Shown here: in pieces, positions 8,926 through 18,174 of the stretch
Layout of the letters: every line of letters begins with the position of its first letter
How positions within the stretch are numbered: the stretch's first letter is position 1
Source: an uncultured Clostridia bacterium
GTDB lineage: Bacteria; Bacillota; Clostridia; Christensenellales; UBA1242
Assembly: GCA_937925475.1 (NCBI GenBank)
Contig: CALEWH010000022.1
Span: forward strand, 62,001-126,000
DNA: 64,000 nt
Reading direction: 5' to 3'
The notes under the pieces: model-generated
What the model saw: only the letters and a program-made list of their open reading frames with translations
Databases searched by the model: none
Told to the model about the DNA's origin: nothing
Position numbers and translations under genes: made by a program

Positions 8926-9953
8926 TTTTGTATTAGGTTTACTTCAACTTCTTTAAGTATTCCATTTTGAATATATTCGATAGTGGCTCTGTCACCACTT
9001 TTACATTTGAATAGTGCATTTCTTAGATCAAGCATATTGTACACCACTTCGCCATTAAACTTTGTAATAACTTCGCCACCGCACATATTGCACGATTTTA
9101 GGGGACTTACTGCCGAAACATCAATAATATACACACCGGTGTTTTGGGCGGTTTTTCCATAATAACTTGCTATTTCGCTATCAAGCCCATACACTCCCAA
9201 ATATGGTGTCGAGTATTCAGGGTCGCTGATAATATTGTTTAGGGCGCTTGCGATACTTTTTACAGGAATAGCAAATCCTATTCCTTCGCCACCGCTTATT
9301 TTTAAAGTGTTTATCCCCATAACTTCGCCACGATTGTTTATCAGTGGGCCACCTGAGTTCCCAGGATTAAGGCTGGCATCGTGCTGGATTAGATTTTGCA
9401 TTAGACTCTCGCCCGCTAGATTGTTGACTCGAAGTGTGCGATTAAGCGCACTGACTATGCCCTTTGTGAAAGTGTGTTTTAATGAAAGAGTAAGCGGAGT
9501 TCCCACCGCCAAAACATCTTCTCCGACCTTTATGTCGTCTATGCCCGCAAGTGTAAGATAAGGCAAAGTGAGCGATGTTTTGATGACCGCGATATCTTGG
9601 CTTTCGTCTTGCCAAACAAGAGTGGCTTTGCCTTGTTCACCATTAGACAAGTGCACATTTACATAACTCGGATTTAGTAGCACATGAGCGTTTGTAAGTA
9701 TGTATCCACTGGACGCTATGCACACGCCACTCCCCACGCTCTCGCCAGTGCTATCGGTCGATGTAATTCCGACTATCGCAGGAGTTACGCTCTCGGCAAG
9801 AGTGCTAGTATCTTCATAATTTTGCGCACTTATCAAAACTTCGTTTAGTGGCTTTATATCACTGTTTTCAGATACATTTCCAGCAGTTTTGCACGAAGCA
9901 AACATAAGACTCATTGTGCCCAAAACTGCCACTGCAAGTATTTTTTTCTTCAT
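8916..9953 (-). CDS. htrA: HtrA-type trypsin-like serine protease lipoprotein
   Basis: 345 residues. An extracytoplasmic quality-control protease. The N-terminus is KKK plus a hydrophobic run ending MFASC, a probable lipobox. The catalytic triad is readable: His in NAHVLL (about residue 90), Asp in SQDIAVIK (about 120), and Ser in NPGNSGGP (about 200). One C-terminal PDZ domain follows from about residue 255. It starts at the second of two adjacent ATGs, 7 nt after AAGGA. A strong terminator lies only 30 bp upstream and no clean promoter was found between, so expression may rely on terminator read-through from the WalJ-type gene or an internal promoter. Confidence 0.92.
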   Translation of the reverse strand: MKKKILAVAVLGTMSLMFASCKTAGNVSENSDIKPLNEVLISAQNYEDTSTLAESVTPAIVGITSTDSTGESVGSGVCIASSGYILTNAHVLLNPSYVNVHLSNGEQGKATLVWQDESQDIAVIKTSLTLPYLTLAGIDDIKVGEDVLAVGTPLTLSLKHTFTKGIVSALNRTLRVNNLAGESLMQNLIQHDASLNPGNSGGPLINNRGEVMGINTLKISGGEGIGFAIPVKSIASALNNIISDPEYSTPYLGVYGLDSEIASYYGKTAQNTGVYIIDVSAVSPLKSCNMCGGEVITKFNGEVVYNMLDLRNALFKCKSGDRATIEYIQNGILKEVEVNLIQKEV

Positions 9954-9973
9954 CATTCCGTCCTTAATGTGTA

Positions 9974-9999
9974 AAATAAAAAACAACCTTTCGGTTGTC
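9974..9999 (-). terminator. Intrinsic terminator after the WalJ-type gene
   Basis: ACAACC / GGTTGT arms with a GAAA tetraloop on the minus strand and a T-rich tail. Wobble pairing extends the stem to AAAGACAACC. Confidence 0.8.
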
Positions 10000-10010
10000 T
10001 TTATTTTGTG

Positions 10011-10805
10011 TTATTTAAGCAAAAATATTCCGCCTATATTATGTGCAGGCGCAACACAGATTTTTATGTTTTGACCTTCAACAATGCCGATACTATTAAG
10101 ATACTCACAAACAGTCGAATAGCACAAGTCAGGCGTGTTGTTTTCTTCCGACAAGTGCGCCAAAATCACTTGTTTTACGCCATATTGGGCAAGCCTTCCC
10201 ACTACTTTTGCACTAGTGATATTGCTCAAATGCCCATTTGGCCCAAGAATACGATTTTTCAACATATAACTATATTTTGGGTTGTTTCTTAGCATAGTTT
10301 CGTCGTGATTGGCTTCCAAAATAACTAGTCTGCTATCAAGCAAATTTTCGATAATCTCGTTTGTGATATGCCCAAGGTCAGTGGCTATGCTCATCTTTTT
10401 CTCACCGCTTCTCACACTAAAACCTACACAACTTGTTGCGTCATGCGGAAGCCTAAAAGGAGTAATTTCCATATCCCCTATCTCAAACGGCTCGTCAACA
10501 AAAGCCACAACATGACTTTTATCCACTCTGCCTATTTTTGAAAGGACACTTTCATAACTATCACAATAACAAAACAGCAAAGTGTTTTTGTATTTGCGCA
10601 TAAAACTGCCTATGCCTTTTATGTGGTCGCTGTGATCGTGTGTGTTTATTATAGCGGTTATGTCATTTGGATTAATATTAAGTTTATTAAGTTTTGTTTC
10701 CAAGTCGTCAAGGGTGATACCAATGTCAATAAGTATTTTTGTCTTTTCAGTGTATACAATTGTACAATTTCCCTTACTACTACTTGCTAATGTACATACT
10801 CTCAT
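10011..10805 (-). CDS. WalJ/YycJ-type metallo-beta-lactamase-fold hydrolase
   Basis: 264 residues. The metal-binding motif THDHSDH lies near residue 55, followed by further His/Asp ligands in ATDLGH and EANHD. The N-terminus RVCTLASSSKGN is typical of the YycJ/WalJ group, proposed nucleic-acid-processing exonucleases linked to the WalRK regulon. WalRK genes are not in this window. The chosen ATG follows AGGA by 5 nt. In Bacillus yycJ is followed by an HtrA-family gene (yycK/htrC), and the htrA directly downstream here keeps that pairing. Confidence 0.85.
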   Translation of the reverse strand: MRVCTLASSSKGNCTIVYTEKTKILIDIGITLDDLETKLNKLNINPNDITAIINTHDHSDHIKGIGSFMRKYKNTLLFCYCDSYESVLSKIGRVDKSHVVAFVDEPFEIGDMEITPFRLPHDATSCVGFSVRSGEKKMSIATDLGHITNEIIENLLDSRLVILEANHDETMLRNNPKYSYMLKNRILGPNGHLSNITSAKVVGRLAQYGVKQVILAHLSEENNTPDLCYSTVCEYLNSIGIVEGQNIKICVAPAHNIGGIFLLK

Positions 10806-10962
10806 ATTTTTCCTTTGTGAACTTAGTATAATAACACAATTTTTCACTTTTTGTAAAGCACAGACAAAAGTTTTCCATTTATTTCCTTAGGCGCGTTTCT
10901 CATTATTTATAAAGATCGTGTTTCAAAAAACAAAAAGTATTTTGATCCGTTTTTTACAAAAT

Positions 10963-10985
10963 AAAAAGACCACTCAGGTCTTTTT
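10963..10985 (-). terminator. Intrinsic terminator after the aminopeptidase gene
   Basis: A 9-bp stem, AAAAAGACC pairing GGTCTTTTT, with a 5-nt loop. It overlaps the stop codon of the aminopeptidase gene and has an A/T-rich tail on both sides. Confidence 0.8.
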
Positions 10986-12474
10986 ATTCGATTGACTTAA
11001 TCACTACTTTGCCTTGTAGCCAACTATCAAAATAACTATCCATATCGGTCTTAGTAACTATTTCTACGATGCCGATTAAGTTTTCATAATTTACATTTTT
11101 AAACTTATATGTCTTCAAATACTCTTTCATCACCTTTAAAAATTTTTCTTCGCCCAGAAGTTCGTATAAGTCATTAAAGAGCAAAGCCCCTTTGACATAT
11201 GAGATATATACATATTCGGGCTCGGTCTTGTAGTCATCAACCGCTCTAAGCATTGATGTGTCTATATCTCCTAGCACCCTTGTATACAAGTCAACAAATG
11301 TTACAAAACTGTTTGTTGTGTTTTTCATAACATCTTCAAACTTTATATTGTAGTCAGGATTGTATTTATAGAAAAGTGCTGTCGAAAAGTCTGTAAGTCC
11401 TTCGTCCAACCACCCACATCTAAACGCATTGCTTCCGACTAGACCATACCACCATTGATGTGCTGTTTCGTGGATTATAACATTTTTATAGTCCCCCACA
11501 TCAGTCACCGCATCTGATATATACACTAGTGTTGGATATTCCATTCCGCCATGAATAAAGTTTGTCTTTACAATACTAAATGTGCTATATGGATATGCAC
11601 CAAATTTTTCACTAAATGTTTTTATCGCATCGACTCCGGCTTTAAGACTCTCTCTTGGAGTTACATCATCATAATAATAGTAAGTGATTGTAGTGTCTCC
11701 TACTTTTTCACTTACAGTTTCAAATTTCTCACTTAGCACACAAGCATAATCTCTTACTGCACGCGCTTTAATTTTATATGTGTCATTTTCATATGTGCTA
11801 GTTTTTGACAATATCTCACCAGTTGTTGCCACTTTGTACTTATTATTTGTCGTCAACTCTATATTATAATTTGCAAGATTGCTATAAAACGGATCACCAT
11901 TGCTATTGTATCCATCTTTAATCCAGCCATTTTCATACACACACATTATAGGATAAAAATTGGCAATATTGATTGTATTGTCGCCATAGCCAAATCTATG
12001 TAGCACATTTGGGATAGTCATATTGTATTCAAACTTCAAGTCTATTTTTTCGTTTGGATACAAGTCCGCATCAAGAGTTATTTGTAAGATGTCATCATCT
12101 GAACCTGTATAGTACACGCCATGTTCGACCCCATTTACTAAAATACTGCTTATAGTAAAATCACAATAACTTTCGCCATTTGGATATGCTTTTTTAGTGT
12201 ACATTTTGCCTACGGGACTATTTTTTGCGTCGCGTCTAAAACTTTGTGGATACAAATGCAAGTACACTTCGGTCATGACATCATCTGATTTATTTATATA
12301 TGTAGTAGATTGTTTTGCACTCAACTTGTAGTCATCAAAAGTCATACTAATATTGTACTCATCTATATTTTTAGATGCTTTTTTTATTTCTTTCTCGTTT
12401 TTACTTGCACAGCCAGTAGCAAATACTGGGGCCATTAAAAACAAAAATAAAAGTGCCACAATTTTCTTTTTCAT
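10984..12474 (-). CDS. M1-family (gluzincin) aminopeptidase-like lipoprotein
   Basis: 496 residues. An exported zinc metallopeptidase that would trim N-terminal residues from peptides at the cell surface. The signal peptide MKKK plus hydrophobic core ends in the lipobox ATGC. The zinc site is HETAH at about residue 335 with the third ligand in WLDEGLTDF 18 residues on, the standard M1 spacing. The exopeptidase motif appears as GGMEYP (usual GAMEN), with Pro in place of the usual Asn, so substrate selection may differ. The C-terminal ERAP-like domain is absent, giving a short M1 protein. RBS AAGGAAGGA precedes ATG. Confidence 0.88.
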   Translation of the reverse strand: MKKKIVALLFLFLMAPVFATGCASKNEKEIKKASKNIDEYNISMTFDDYKLSAKQSTTYINKSDDVMTEVYLHLYPQSFRRDAKNSPVGKMYTKKAYPNGESYCDFTISSILVNGVEHGVYYTGSDDDILQITLDADLYPNEKIDLKFEYNMTIPNVLHRFGYGDNTINIANFYPIMCVYENGWIKDGYNSNGDPFYSNLANYNIELTTNNKYKVATTGEILSKTSTYENDTYKIKARAVRDYACVLSEKFETVSEKVGDTTITYYYYDDVTPRESLKAGVDAIKTFSEKFGAYPYSTFSIVKTNFIHGGMEYPTLVYISDAVTDVGDYKNVIIHETAHQWWYGLVGSNAFRCGWLDEGLTDFSTALFYKYNPDYNIKFEDVMKNTTNSFVTFVDLYTRVLGDIDTSMLRAVDDYKTEPEYVYISYVKGALLFNDLYELLGEEKFLKVMKEYLKTYKFKNVNYENLIGIVEIVTKTDMDSYFDSWLQGKVVIKSIE

Positions 12475-12530
12475 AATATTCCTTCCTTTCGAAATATTAT
12501 ATTTGTGACACTTTTTATTTATGATTGATA

Positions 12531-15236
12531 TTAATAGTATTGTTTGATTATACTTCCTTCTTCATTGTTGTTTTTAGTGACAACAATACGATTGTTGATG
12601 TACTCTTGCATTTTTTCCACGTGGGATATAAATCCTACTGTAAAGTTTAGTCTTATCAATGAGTCAAATGCAAGCAACACATTTTCAATATAACCTTCAC
12701 TTAGGCTTCCAAATCCTTCGTCTATAAAGAAGAAATTGAAAGGTCGATTGTTGTTTATTGCAATCGATTGCGAAATTCCTAGTGCAAGCGACAATGAGAT
12801 TATAAAGCGCTCACCACCTGACAATGTTTTGACGCCACGAGTGACACCGCCATTGAAGTTGTCGATTACATAAAACTCACCATCATACTTCAATAAATAT
12901 TTGCCTTTACTCATATTGTACACATATTTATTACTAAAATCAGTAACAAGATACATATACTCTTCGCTTACATAGTCAAGCAAACTGCCGTTTTTGATCA
13001 AACTTTCAAGTTCGAGTGCGGTGGACAATTCGGATTTGACTTTATCAAGTTCTTTGTTTAATGCCTTGACCTTAGTCAAATTTGACTTCAAGGTTTCAAT
13101 TTCGGACTTATCAAGAGCATATTTGATACTCAAATCTTTTTCTTCTTGCTCTTTGTTTTTAAGTTCGGCTTGCGCTTTCTCGACCACTTTTTGACTGACA
13201 CCAGTATTTCGGCACACACCTTTTAGTTGTTCGATTATGGCGTTTTGAGACACAATCGCATTTTCATAGTCTTTTATCTTTTGTTTTGTCGCTATTAGTT
13301 CGTTTTCATCAAGATGCAAGTTGATGTCGTCTATCGCATCATTAACTGTCTTAATGCCAAGTTTTTTAATCTTTGCTTTGACATCTTTCAACATCTCTTC
13401 AAAGTTTTCTACTTGAACTAGATTTACTTCAATATTGACATTTATATTATTTCTGTCTTCAACAATCTTTGTCCTTTGTGTTTCAAGTTGGGCGATCTTT
13501 TCAGCGTTTTGACGATATTCGTCTTCAAGAACTTTCAATTTATCTATATCGCCTAATTCTTTTATCTCGATTCGTAGTTTCTTTACTTCTATATCACATT
13601 CAAGTCCTTCGTTTTTGTAAGCGGTGACTTGGCTTTCTTTCTCGGCGATTTGAGTTTCGCTCACAATAATGCGCTTCTTTGCGTCATTTAGCACTTCTTC
13701 AATGCTATCACACTCACGATTAAGCTCCACATTTTTGCTCTCAACACGATTTTGCAATTCGTCAATTCCACCCATATTTTCAAAGGTGTTCATATCATTT
13801 TTGATGTTTGTAAGATTCTTTCTAGTCACGCTGTCATATTCGTCGATACAACCATACATATGCTTGATCTCATCAAAAATATTGTATTGTTTTACTTCGT
13901 AAAGCGAATCTGTTGTGATAATTGTTTTTATGTACGACAAAAAGTCAAGAAAACTCTCTTGGGTCATACTATTGCGACACTCGTTGATTTTGTCGAGAAT
14001 GTCCATATTGTCAAAAATGCTGTTTTGCAAATTTTTGTAGTGCGTTTTTTCGACTTCAATAGTTTTGCGATACTCATTTAGTTTTGACTTAATTTCCTTA
14101 ATTTCAACCAAAAGCGAATTGCTTTCTAGCACGATTTTGCTTTTGGTGTCTATCGCATTTTTAAGTTTTGCATTAAGCAAATTGTACTTCATAAGAGTAT
14201 CTTTGCCTTGATTGATGCCAGTTTCTATTGATTTGTTTTTATTAAGCAAACTTTCAATCTCGGCTACAACTTTATTGTATTCGGTGTTGTAACCCATAAG
14301 TGTGGCTTGGTCTGCTTTCAATGCGTCCTTAAATTCAACAATAGATTTTTCACACAATTCTTTTTTATTGAAATACAACAAATAATCGCCATACTTTTCA
14401 GTAAACTCGACTTGTTTGCGACAATAGTCAATGTCTTTTTCGTCGCTCTTCAACACTTGAAGTTGTGCCATTGCATTTATAAGTTTTTGGTTGTTTTGAT
14501 AGTCTTCGCACATAATATCAAAGGCGATCTTATCCTTTTCAAGTGCTTTTGTTGTCGACGCCAAAGCCTTTTTAGTTTCACCAAGTCCTTCGGTCAAAAT
14601 TCTGATCTTCTCGTCACTAACATCACCATACATCGCAATTTTGTCTTGCAAATTAAGTTTTGACAAAGTCACCATATCCTTGTGGCGTTTTAACTTGTCA
14701 TTAAGAACCGAGCCAAAATGCTCAATATTAAACAACTTTGCGATTGTCTTTTTACGATTTGCCGGTGTGTCTAGCAAAAATGCATCAAATTCTCCTTGTG
14801 GCAATGCGATACATTTTGTAAATTCTTTTTTGCCAAAGCCGATAATTTTTAATATTTCTTCGTTTACTTTATCTGTCATATCGGCAAGCACTTTGCCTGT
14901 TTTCTTATCGACAAGCAATGCTTCGCTCTTTACACCACTTTTTCTAAGTTTGTACGAGCGTGTAACTTCATAAATTTTGGCCTTGTTTTGATTTTGGCAC
15001 TCAAACACAAACTTTATATACGCATCTTTTGTATTGACATTTATAAGGTTTGCCATAGTTTCGCGGTCGCTTGTGCCATACAAAGCAATAACTATCGCAT
15101 CCAAAATTGTAGTTTTGCCACTACCGGTCTCTCCGAAGATACCAAACAAATTTGTTTCGCTCAACTTATCAAAGCAAACTTCTTGCTCTGACACATAACT
15201 ATTTATACCCTTTATTTTCAAATTAATCGGCTTCAT
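12531..15236 (-). CDS. sbcC: SbcC/Rad50-type ATPase subunit of the SbcCD nuclease
   Basis: 901 residues, shorter than the usual 1,000-1,150. With SbcD it opens and cleaves DNA hairpins and processes double-strand-break ends. Walker A is GETGSGKT near residue 37, the Q-loop is LPQGEFDAFL, the signature is LSGGERF and Walker B FFFIDEGFGSLSE, both near the C-terminus. Between them are about 550 residues of heptad-rich coiled coil. No CxxC pair, the zinc hook that normally dimerises the coils, is present anywhere. The gene overlaps sbcD by 14 bp. Confidence 0.93.
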   Translation of the reverse strand: MKPINLKIKGINSYVSEQEVCFDKLSETNLFGIFGETGSGKTTILDAIVIALYGTSDRETMANLINVNTKDAYIKFVFECQNQNKAKIYEVTRSYKLRKSGVKSEALLVDKKTGKVLADMTDKVNEEILKIIGFGKKEFTKCIALPQGEFDAFLLDTPANRKKTIAKLFNIEHFGSVLNDKLKRHKDMVTLSKLNLQDKIAMYGDVSDEKIRILTEGLGETKKALASTTKALEKDKIAFDIMCEDYQNNQKLINAMAQLQVLKSDEKDIDYCRKQVEFTEKYGDYLLYFNKKELCEKSIVEFKDALKADQATLMGYNTEYNKVVAEIESLLNKNKSIETGINQGKDTLMKYNLLNAKLKNAIDTKSKIVLESNSLLVEIKEIKSKLNEYRKTIEVEKTHYKNLQNSIFDNMDILDKINECRNSMTQESFLDFLSYIKTIITTDSLYEVKQYNIFDEIKHMYGCIDEYDSVTRKNLTNIKNDMNTFENMGGIDELQNRVESKNVELNRECDSIEEVLNDAKKRIIVSETQIAEKESQVTAYKNEGLECDIEVKKLRIEIKELGDIDKLKVLEDEYRQNAEKIAQLETQRTKIVEDRNNINVNIEVNLVQVENFEEMLKDVKAKIKKLGIKTVNDAIDDINLHLDENELIATKQKIKDYENAIVSQNAIIEQLKGVCRNTGVSQKVVEKAQAELKNKEQEEKDLSIKYALDKSEIETLKSNLTKVKALNKELDKVKSELSTALELESLIKNGSLLDYVSEEYMYLVTDFSNKYVYNMSKGKYLLKYDGEFYVIDNFNGGVTRGVKTLSGGERFIISLSLALGISQSIAINNNRPFNFFFIDEGFGSLSEGYIENVLLAFDSLIRLNFTVGFISHVEKMQEYINNRIVVTKNNNEEGSIIKQYY

Positions 15237-16416
15237 ATAGACTTTCCCCCATCAATTTTAAAAATAATTCTTTAACTTCGGGCTTTGGCTTTTCGCCCTT
15301 TTTAGCCATTACAAACTTGTCAAATATTTCGCTATTTGTAAGGTCTTTTTTGCTCTCAACATTTTTAAGTTCACGGATTTCGTCAGTGATTATACTCAAT
15401 GTAACAAGGTTTGGATTGCTTTTTCTAAGCTCTTTTAGGTCGTTGTAATCATAAGAGTGGTCGCTTGTTATGACCGCCTTTACATAATCATCCTTGTGCT
15501 CTTTACAAAACGATTCAAGTCTGTCTATATCTTTGCCTTCAAAGTTTAGAAGTTTTTTTGCAGGCAACTCTATCTTTTCAATATTTGTAACACCGTTTTT
15601 AGCGTCTATATCCACCACATTAACCCATTTTTCAATGTCGTTGTTTGGTGAAAAATTAGTATTTAGGATCGAGCCCGAATAGTAAACATTACGCTCCGCA
15701 TTTAGGCACATATATTTGTGAATGTGTCCAAGTGCAGTATAATGTGCACGCGAACTATACACGCTATTGTCTACAAAAGGGAAAGGCGAATTTACAAATA
15801 GATTGTCGCTCTTGTCATCGCTATTGCCATAAGACAATATGTGAGTCATAAAAATATTAATCGAATCGTCACCAAATTTGCTGACACCTTCTGACATCCA
15901 CTTTTTAATACTATCATTTAGATTGTCATTTTCTTTTTTGACTTCTCTGTATCTATAAAAAGACGGATATGGCAAACAAACAACAACCGCTTTTTCACCG
16001 CTTACTGTCTTAAACTTGATATAACCTTTACCACATTCGGTAGCATATATATTTCTGCCAGTATTTGGAGTAGGAATAATAATGTCATCATAATATCCGA
16101 CCAAATATATGTTAAATCGGCTGGCAAAAACACTAGCGTTGGAAAGACGCTTAGGTTCGTCATGATTGCCCGCGATAGCAACAACTGCTGTGTCGCCATT
16201 GTTGCTAAGTTGGCTCAATGTATTATACAAAAGGTTTTCCGACTCGGCTGACGGAACAAGTGTGTCATAAATGTCACCCGCAATCAAAACCATATCTACT
16301 TTCTTTTCTTTGGCAATTTTGATTATCTCACTAAGAGCGAGTTTTATCTCTTCACTACGATCCAAGTCGTCAGTGTGAGCGCCAATGTGCCAATCCGCTG
16401 TATGTAATATTCTCAT
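15223..16416 (-). CDS. sbcD: SbcD/Mre11-type nuclease subunit
   Basis: 397 residues. A manganese-dependent phosphoesterase that forms the nuclease centre of SbcCD. Metal motifs in order: HTADWHIG, GDIYD, GNHDEP, and the later THILSYG and GHIHKY. RBS GGAG stands 7 nt before ATG. It is the first gene of the sbcD-sbcC pair. Confidence 0.95.
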   Translation of the reverse strand: MRILHTADWHIGAHTDDLDRSEEIKLALSEIIKIAKEKKVDMVLIAGDIYDTLVPSAESENLLYNTLSQLSNNGDTAVVAIAGNHDEPKRLSNASVFASRFNIYLVGYYDDIIIPTPNTGRNIYATECGKGYIKFKTVSGEKAVVVCLPYPSFYRYREVKKENDNLNDSIKKWMSEGVSKFGDDSINIFMTHILSYGNSDDKSDNLFVNSPFPFVDNSVYSSRAHYTALGHIHKYMCLNAERNVYYSGSILNTNFSPNNDIEKWVNVVDIDAKNGVTNIEKIELPAKKLLNFEGKDIDRLESFCKEHKDDYVKAVITSDHSYDYNDLKELRKSNPNLVTLSIITDEIRELKNVESKKDLTNSEIFDKFVMAKKGEKPKPEVKELFLKLMGESLYEAD

Positions 16417-16440
16417 TAGTTTTCTCCATTTCTCTGCCCT

Positions 16441-16468
16441 ATTATATCACAAGCAAACAAATTCAAAA
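16441..16468 (-). promoter_or_regulatory. Extended -10 promoter of sbcDC
   Basis: TGA-TATAAT (extended -10; hexamer 16446-16441) with TTTTGA 16 bp upstream, about 25 nt before the sbcD start. Confidence 0.55.
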
Positions 16469-16530
16469 AACATAATAAGCACATTTTTACAATTATTAAT
16501 AATTGTATTTTAGTAGGTCTTCCCAAAAAC

Positions 16531-16560
16531 AAAAAAGAACCGACATCAGTCAGCCTTTTT
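16531..16560 (-). terminator. Intrinsic terminator after the cysteine-rich orphan gene
   Basis: GGCTGAC and GTCGGTT arms (three G-T wobbles) around a 4-nt loop that overlaps the stop codon, then six T residues on the minus strand. Confidence 0.7.
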
Positions 16561-17040
16561 TTCATACCCCACTTTTTGCAAAACATTTATCCTACATCTA
16601 AGCAAATCAAACAATAATAATTGAGAGATAGGCATATTTTTTATAGTCATCAAAAACAAAATTTTGTTTATGATCTGCCACTCACAATCGCAATATCTCA
16701 TACAAGGGTCAAAACAAGGTCGACCAGTAGAATAGTAGAATGTATCCAAGTTGCATGGATTGTTGCAACACCGCTCTATCTCAACTTTGTTTTCGTGAGT
16801 CATTGCAAGAACTTTGCTTTTTTCTTTTAAGGCTTTTTCGTCCATCAAAGACAAAATGTTTTCACAAGTATTGATAAGCCCAAGCAACTCAACAAGTTGT
16901 TTTTGGATAAAATAATTGTTGCGCTCGATGTTTTGTATCCGACTTACACTTTCGTTTTTGTTTTCTTTTTCATAACCTTTTCTCAATTTTTGAATTATGC
17001 TGTCGGGATACTTTTCAATCAAATCTTCATAACCTTTCAT
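16546..17040 (-). CDS. Cysteine-rich hypothetical protein
   Basis: 164 residues from an ATG with GGTGGGG 4 nt upstream; I do not recognise the family. The first 80 residues are charged and helical. A cysteine-dense segment follows (CCNNPC, CFDPC, RYCDCEW), then a helical C-terminus with one more Cys. The even spacing suggests metal binding or disulfides. There is no signal peptide, so a cytoplasmic metal site is more likely. The gene stands alone between the sbcDC promoter and the recR terminator. The AT-rich 190 bp upstream contain no clean SigA promoter; TATACAAT at about 17070 resembles a SigE -10, which would fit a sporulation role, but this is weak. Confidence 0.6.
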   Translation of the reverse strand: MKGYEDLIEKYPDSIIQKLRKGYEKENKNESVSRIQNIERNNYFIQKQLVELLGLINTCENILSLMDEKALKEKSKVLAMTHENKVEIERCCNNPCNLDTFYYSTGRPCFDPCMRYCDCEWQIINKILFLMTIKNMPISQLLLFDLLRCRINVLQKVGYEKKAD

Positions 17041-17225
17041 TTTACACCCCACCATTGTGTATATGTTATTGTATATGAATTTGACTAAAAAAATGTTTGT
17101 TATATTTTTTTAGCGATTGTTTGGTATATTGTTTTTATATTTTTTACTAATTATTTGAAAAAATGATTTATGTCAGTTATTGTCATAAAGTTATTATTTA
17201 TTGTCAAGAAAATATAAGTCAGAAA

Positions 17226-17249
17226 CAAAAAGACAGCCTTTGCTGTCTT
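17226..17249 (-). terminator. Intrinsic terminator of the mrnC-recR operon
   Basis: AAGACAGC / GCTGTCTT, 8-bp perfect stem, 4-nt loop, overlapping the recR stop, followed by TTTTTG on the minus strand. Confidence 0.85.
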
Positions 17250-17844
17250 ATATTTCTTTTCTATCTTGCATTGCTTTTGTAAGTGTAACTTCATCTGCAT
17301 ATTGCAAATCGCTACCTATGGAGATGCCTTGTGCAAGGCGAGTTACTTTGACTCCAAGTGGTTTTATAAGTCTTGCAATATATGTTGCAGTTACTTCTCC
17401 TTCGACATCAGGATTGGTCGCTATAACAACTTCCTTTATATCACCTTTGCTTATTCTGTCCACAAGTTCTTTGATCCTTATATCATTTGGACCGCGATTT
17501 TCAAGTGGTGAAATTGTGCCATGAAGGACATGATAAAGACAATTAAAGTCGCGTGCTCTTTCCATTGCGATGACATCTTTGGGGGATTTGACAACACACA
17601 CAACATCGCTTTTCCTATTGCTACAAATCTCACAAATTTCGCCATCAGTAAAATTGCCACATATCTTGCAATATTTAACTTTTTTCTTAACATCTATTAA
17701 GCTTTCGGCAAAAATCTTAACTTGTTCGTCTGACATATTTAAAACATCATATGCGTATCTTTCAGCGGTTTTTTTGCCTACGCTTGGCAAAAACTCAAAC
17801 GAATTGATGAGTCTTTGCATACTCTCGATATGATTAGTTTTCAC
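17248..17844 (-). CDS. recR: Recombination mediator RecR
   Basis: 198 residues. RecR with RecO/RecF helps load RecA at gaps. Helix-hairpin-helix PSVGKKTAERYAYD is N-terminal, then the four-Cys zinc finger CKICGNFTDGEICEIC, the Toprim domain (VVKSPKD...LHGTISP) and the Walker-like end. It starts at GTG overlapping the ebfC stop by one base, with GGGAGG 9 nt upstream. Confidence 0.96.
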   Translation of the reverse strand: MKTNHIESMQRLINSFEFLPSVGKKTAERYAYDVLNMSDEQVKIFAESLIDVKKKVKYCKICGNFTDGEICEICSNRKSDVVCVVKSPKDVIAMERARDFNCLYHVLHGTISPLENRGPNDIRIKELVDRISKGDIKEVVIATNPDVEGEVTATYIARLIKPLGVKVTRLAQGISIGSDLQYADEVTLTKAMQDRKEI

Positions 17845-18173
17845 TAAAACAAGCCTCCCGTATTTGGCTTAACTTGTGCTTCCAATTGATCTGCTTTACT
17901 TAGTGCATCGTTTAGTGCAGCCACAACCAAGTCTTCAAGCATCTCGACATCATCTGGATCCACAACTTCTGGTTTGATCTTTACAGATTGGACATTCTTT
18001 TTGCCATTAACAGTGACCTCAACCATTCCGCCACCAGACACACCTGTAAGTGTAGCGTTTTCAAGTTCTTCTTCGGCCTTAGCCATTTGCGCTTGCATTT
18101 GTTCTTGCATTTTTTGGGCTTGGCGCATTAGATTTTGCATATTTCCGCCACCAAAATTCATTCCCTTGTACAT
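17844..18173 (-). CDS. ebfC: YbaB/EbfC nucleoid-associated protein
   Basis: 109 residues. A small dimeric DNA-binding protein. It shows the family pattern: a Met/Gln/Ala-rich first helix, then [20 protein letters not shown] and the terminal helix [13 protein letters not shown]. The dnaX-ebfC-recR order is conserved through bacteria. Confidence 0.95.
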   Translation of the reverse strand: MYKGMNFGGGNMQNLMRQAQKMQEQMQAQMAKAEEELENATLTGVSGGGMVEVTVNGKKNVQSVKIKPEVVDPDDVEMLEDLVVAALNDALSKADQLEAQVKPNTGGLF

Positions 18174-18174
18174 A

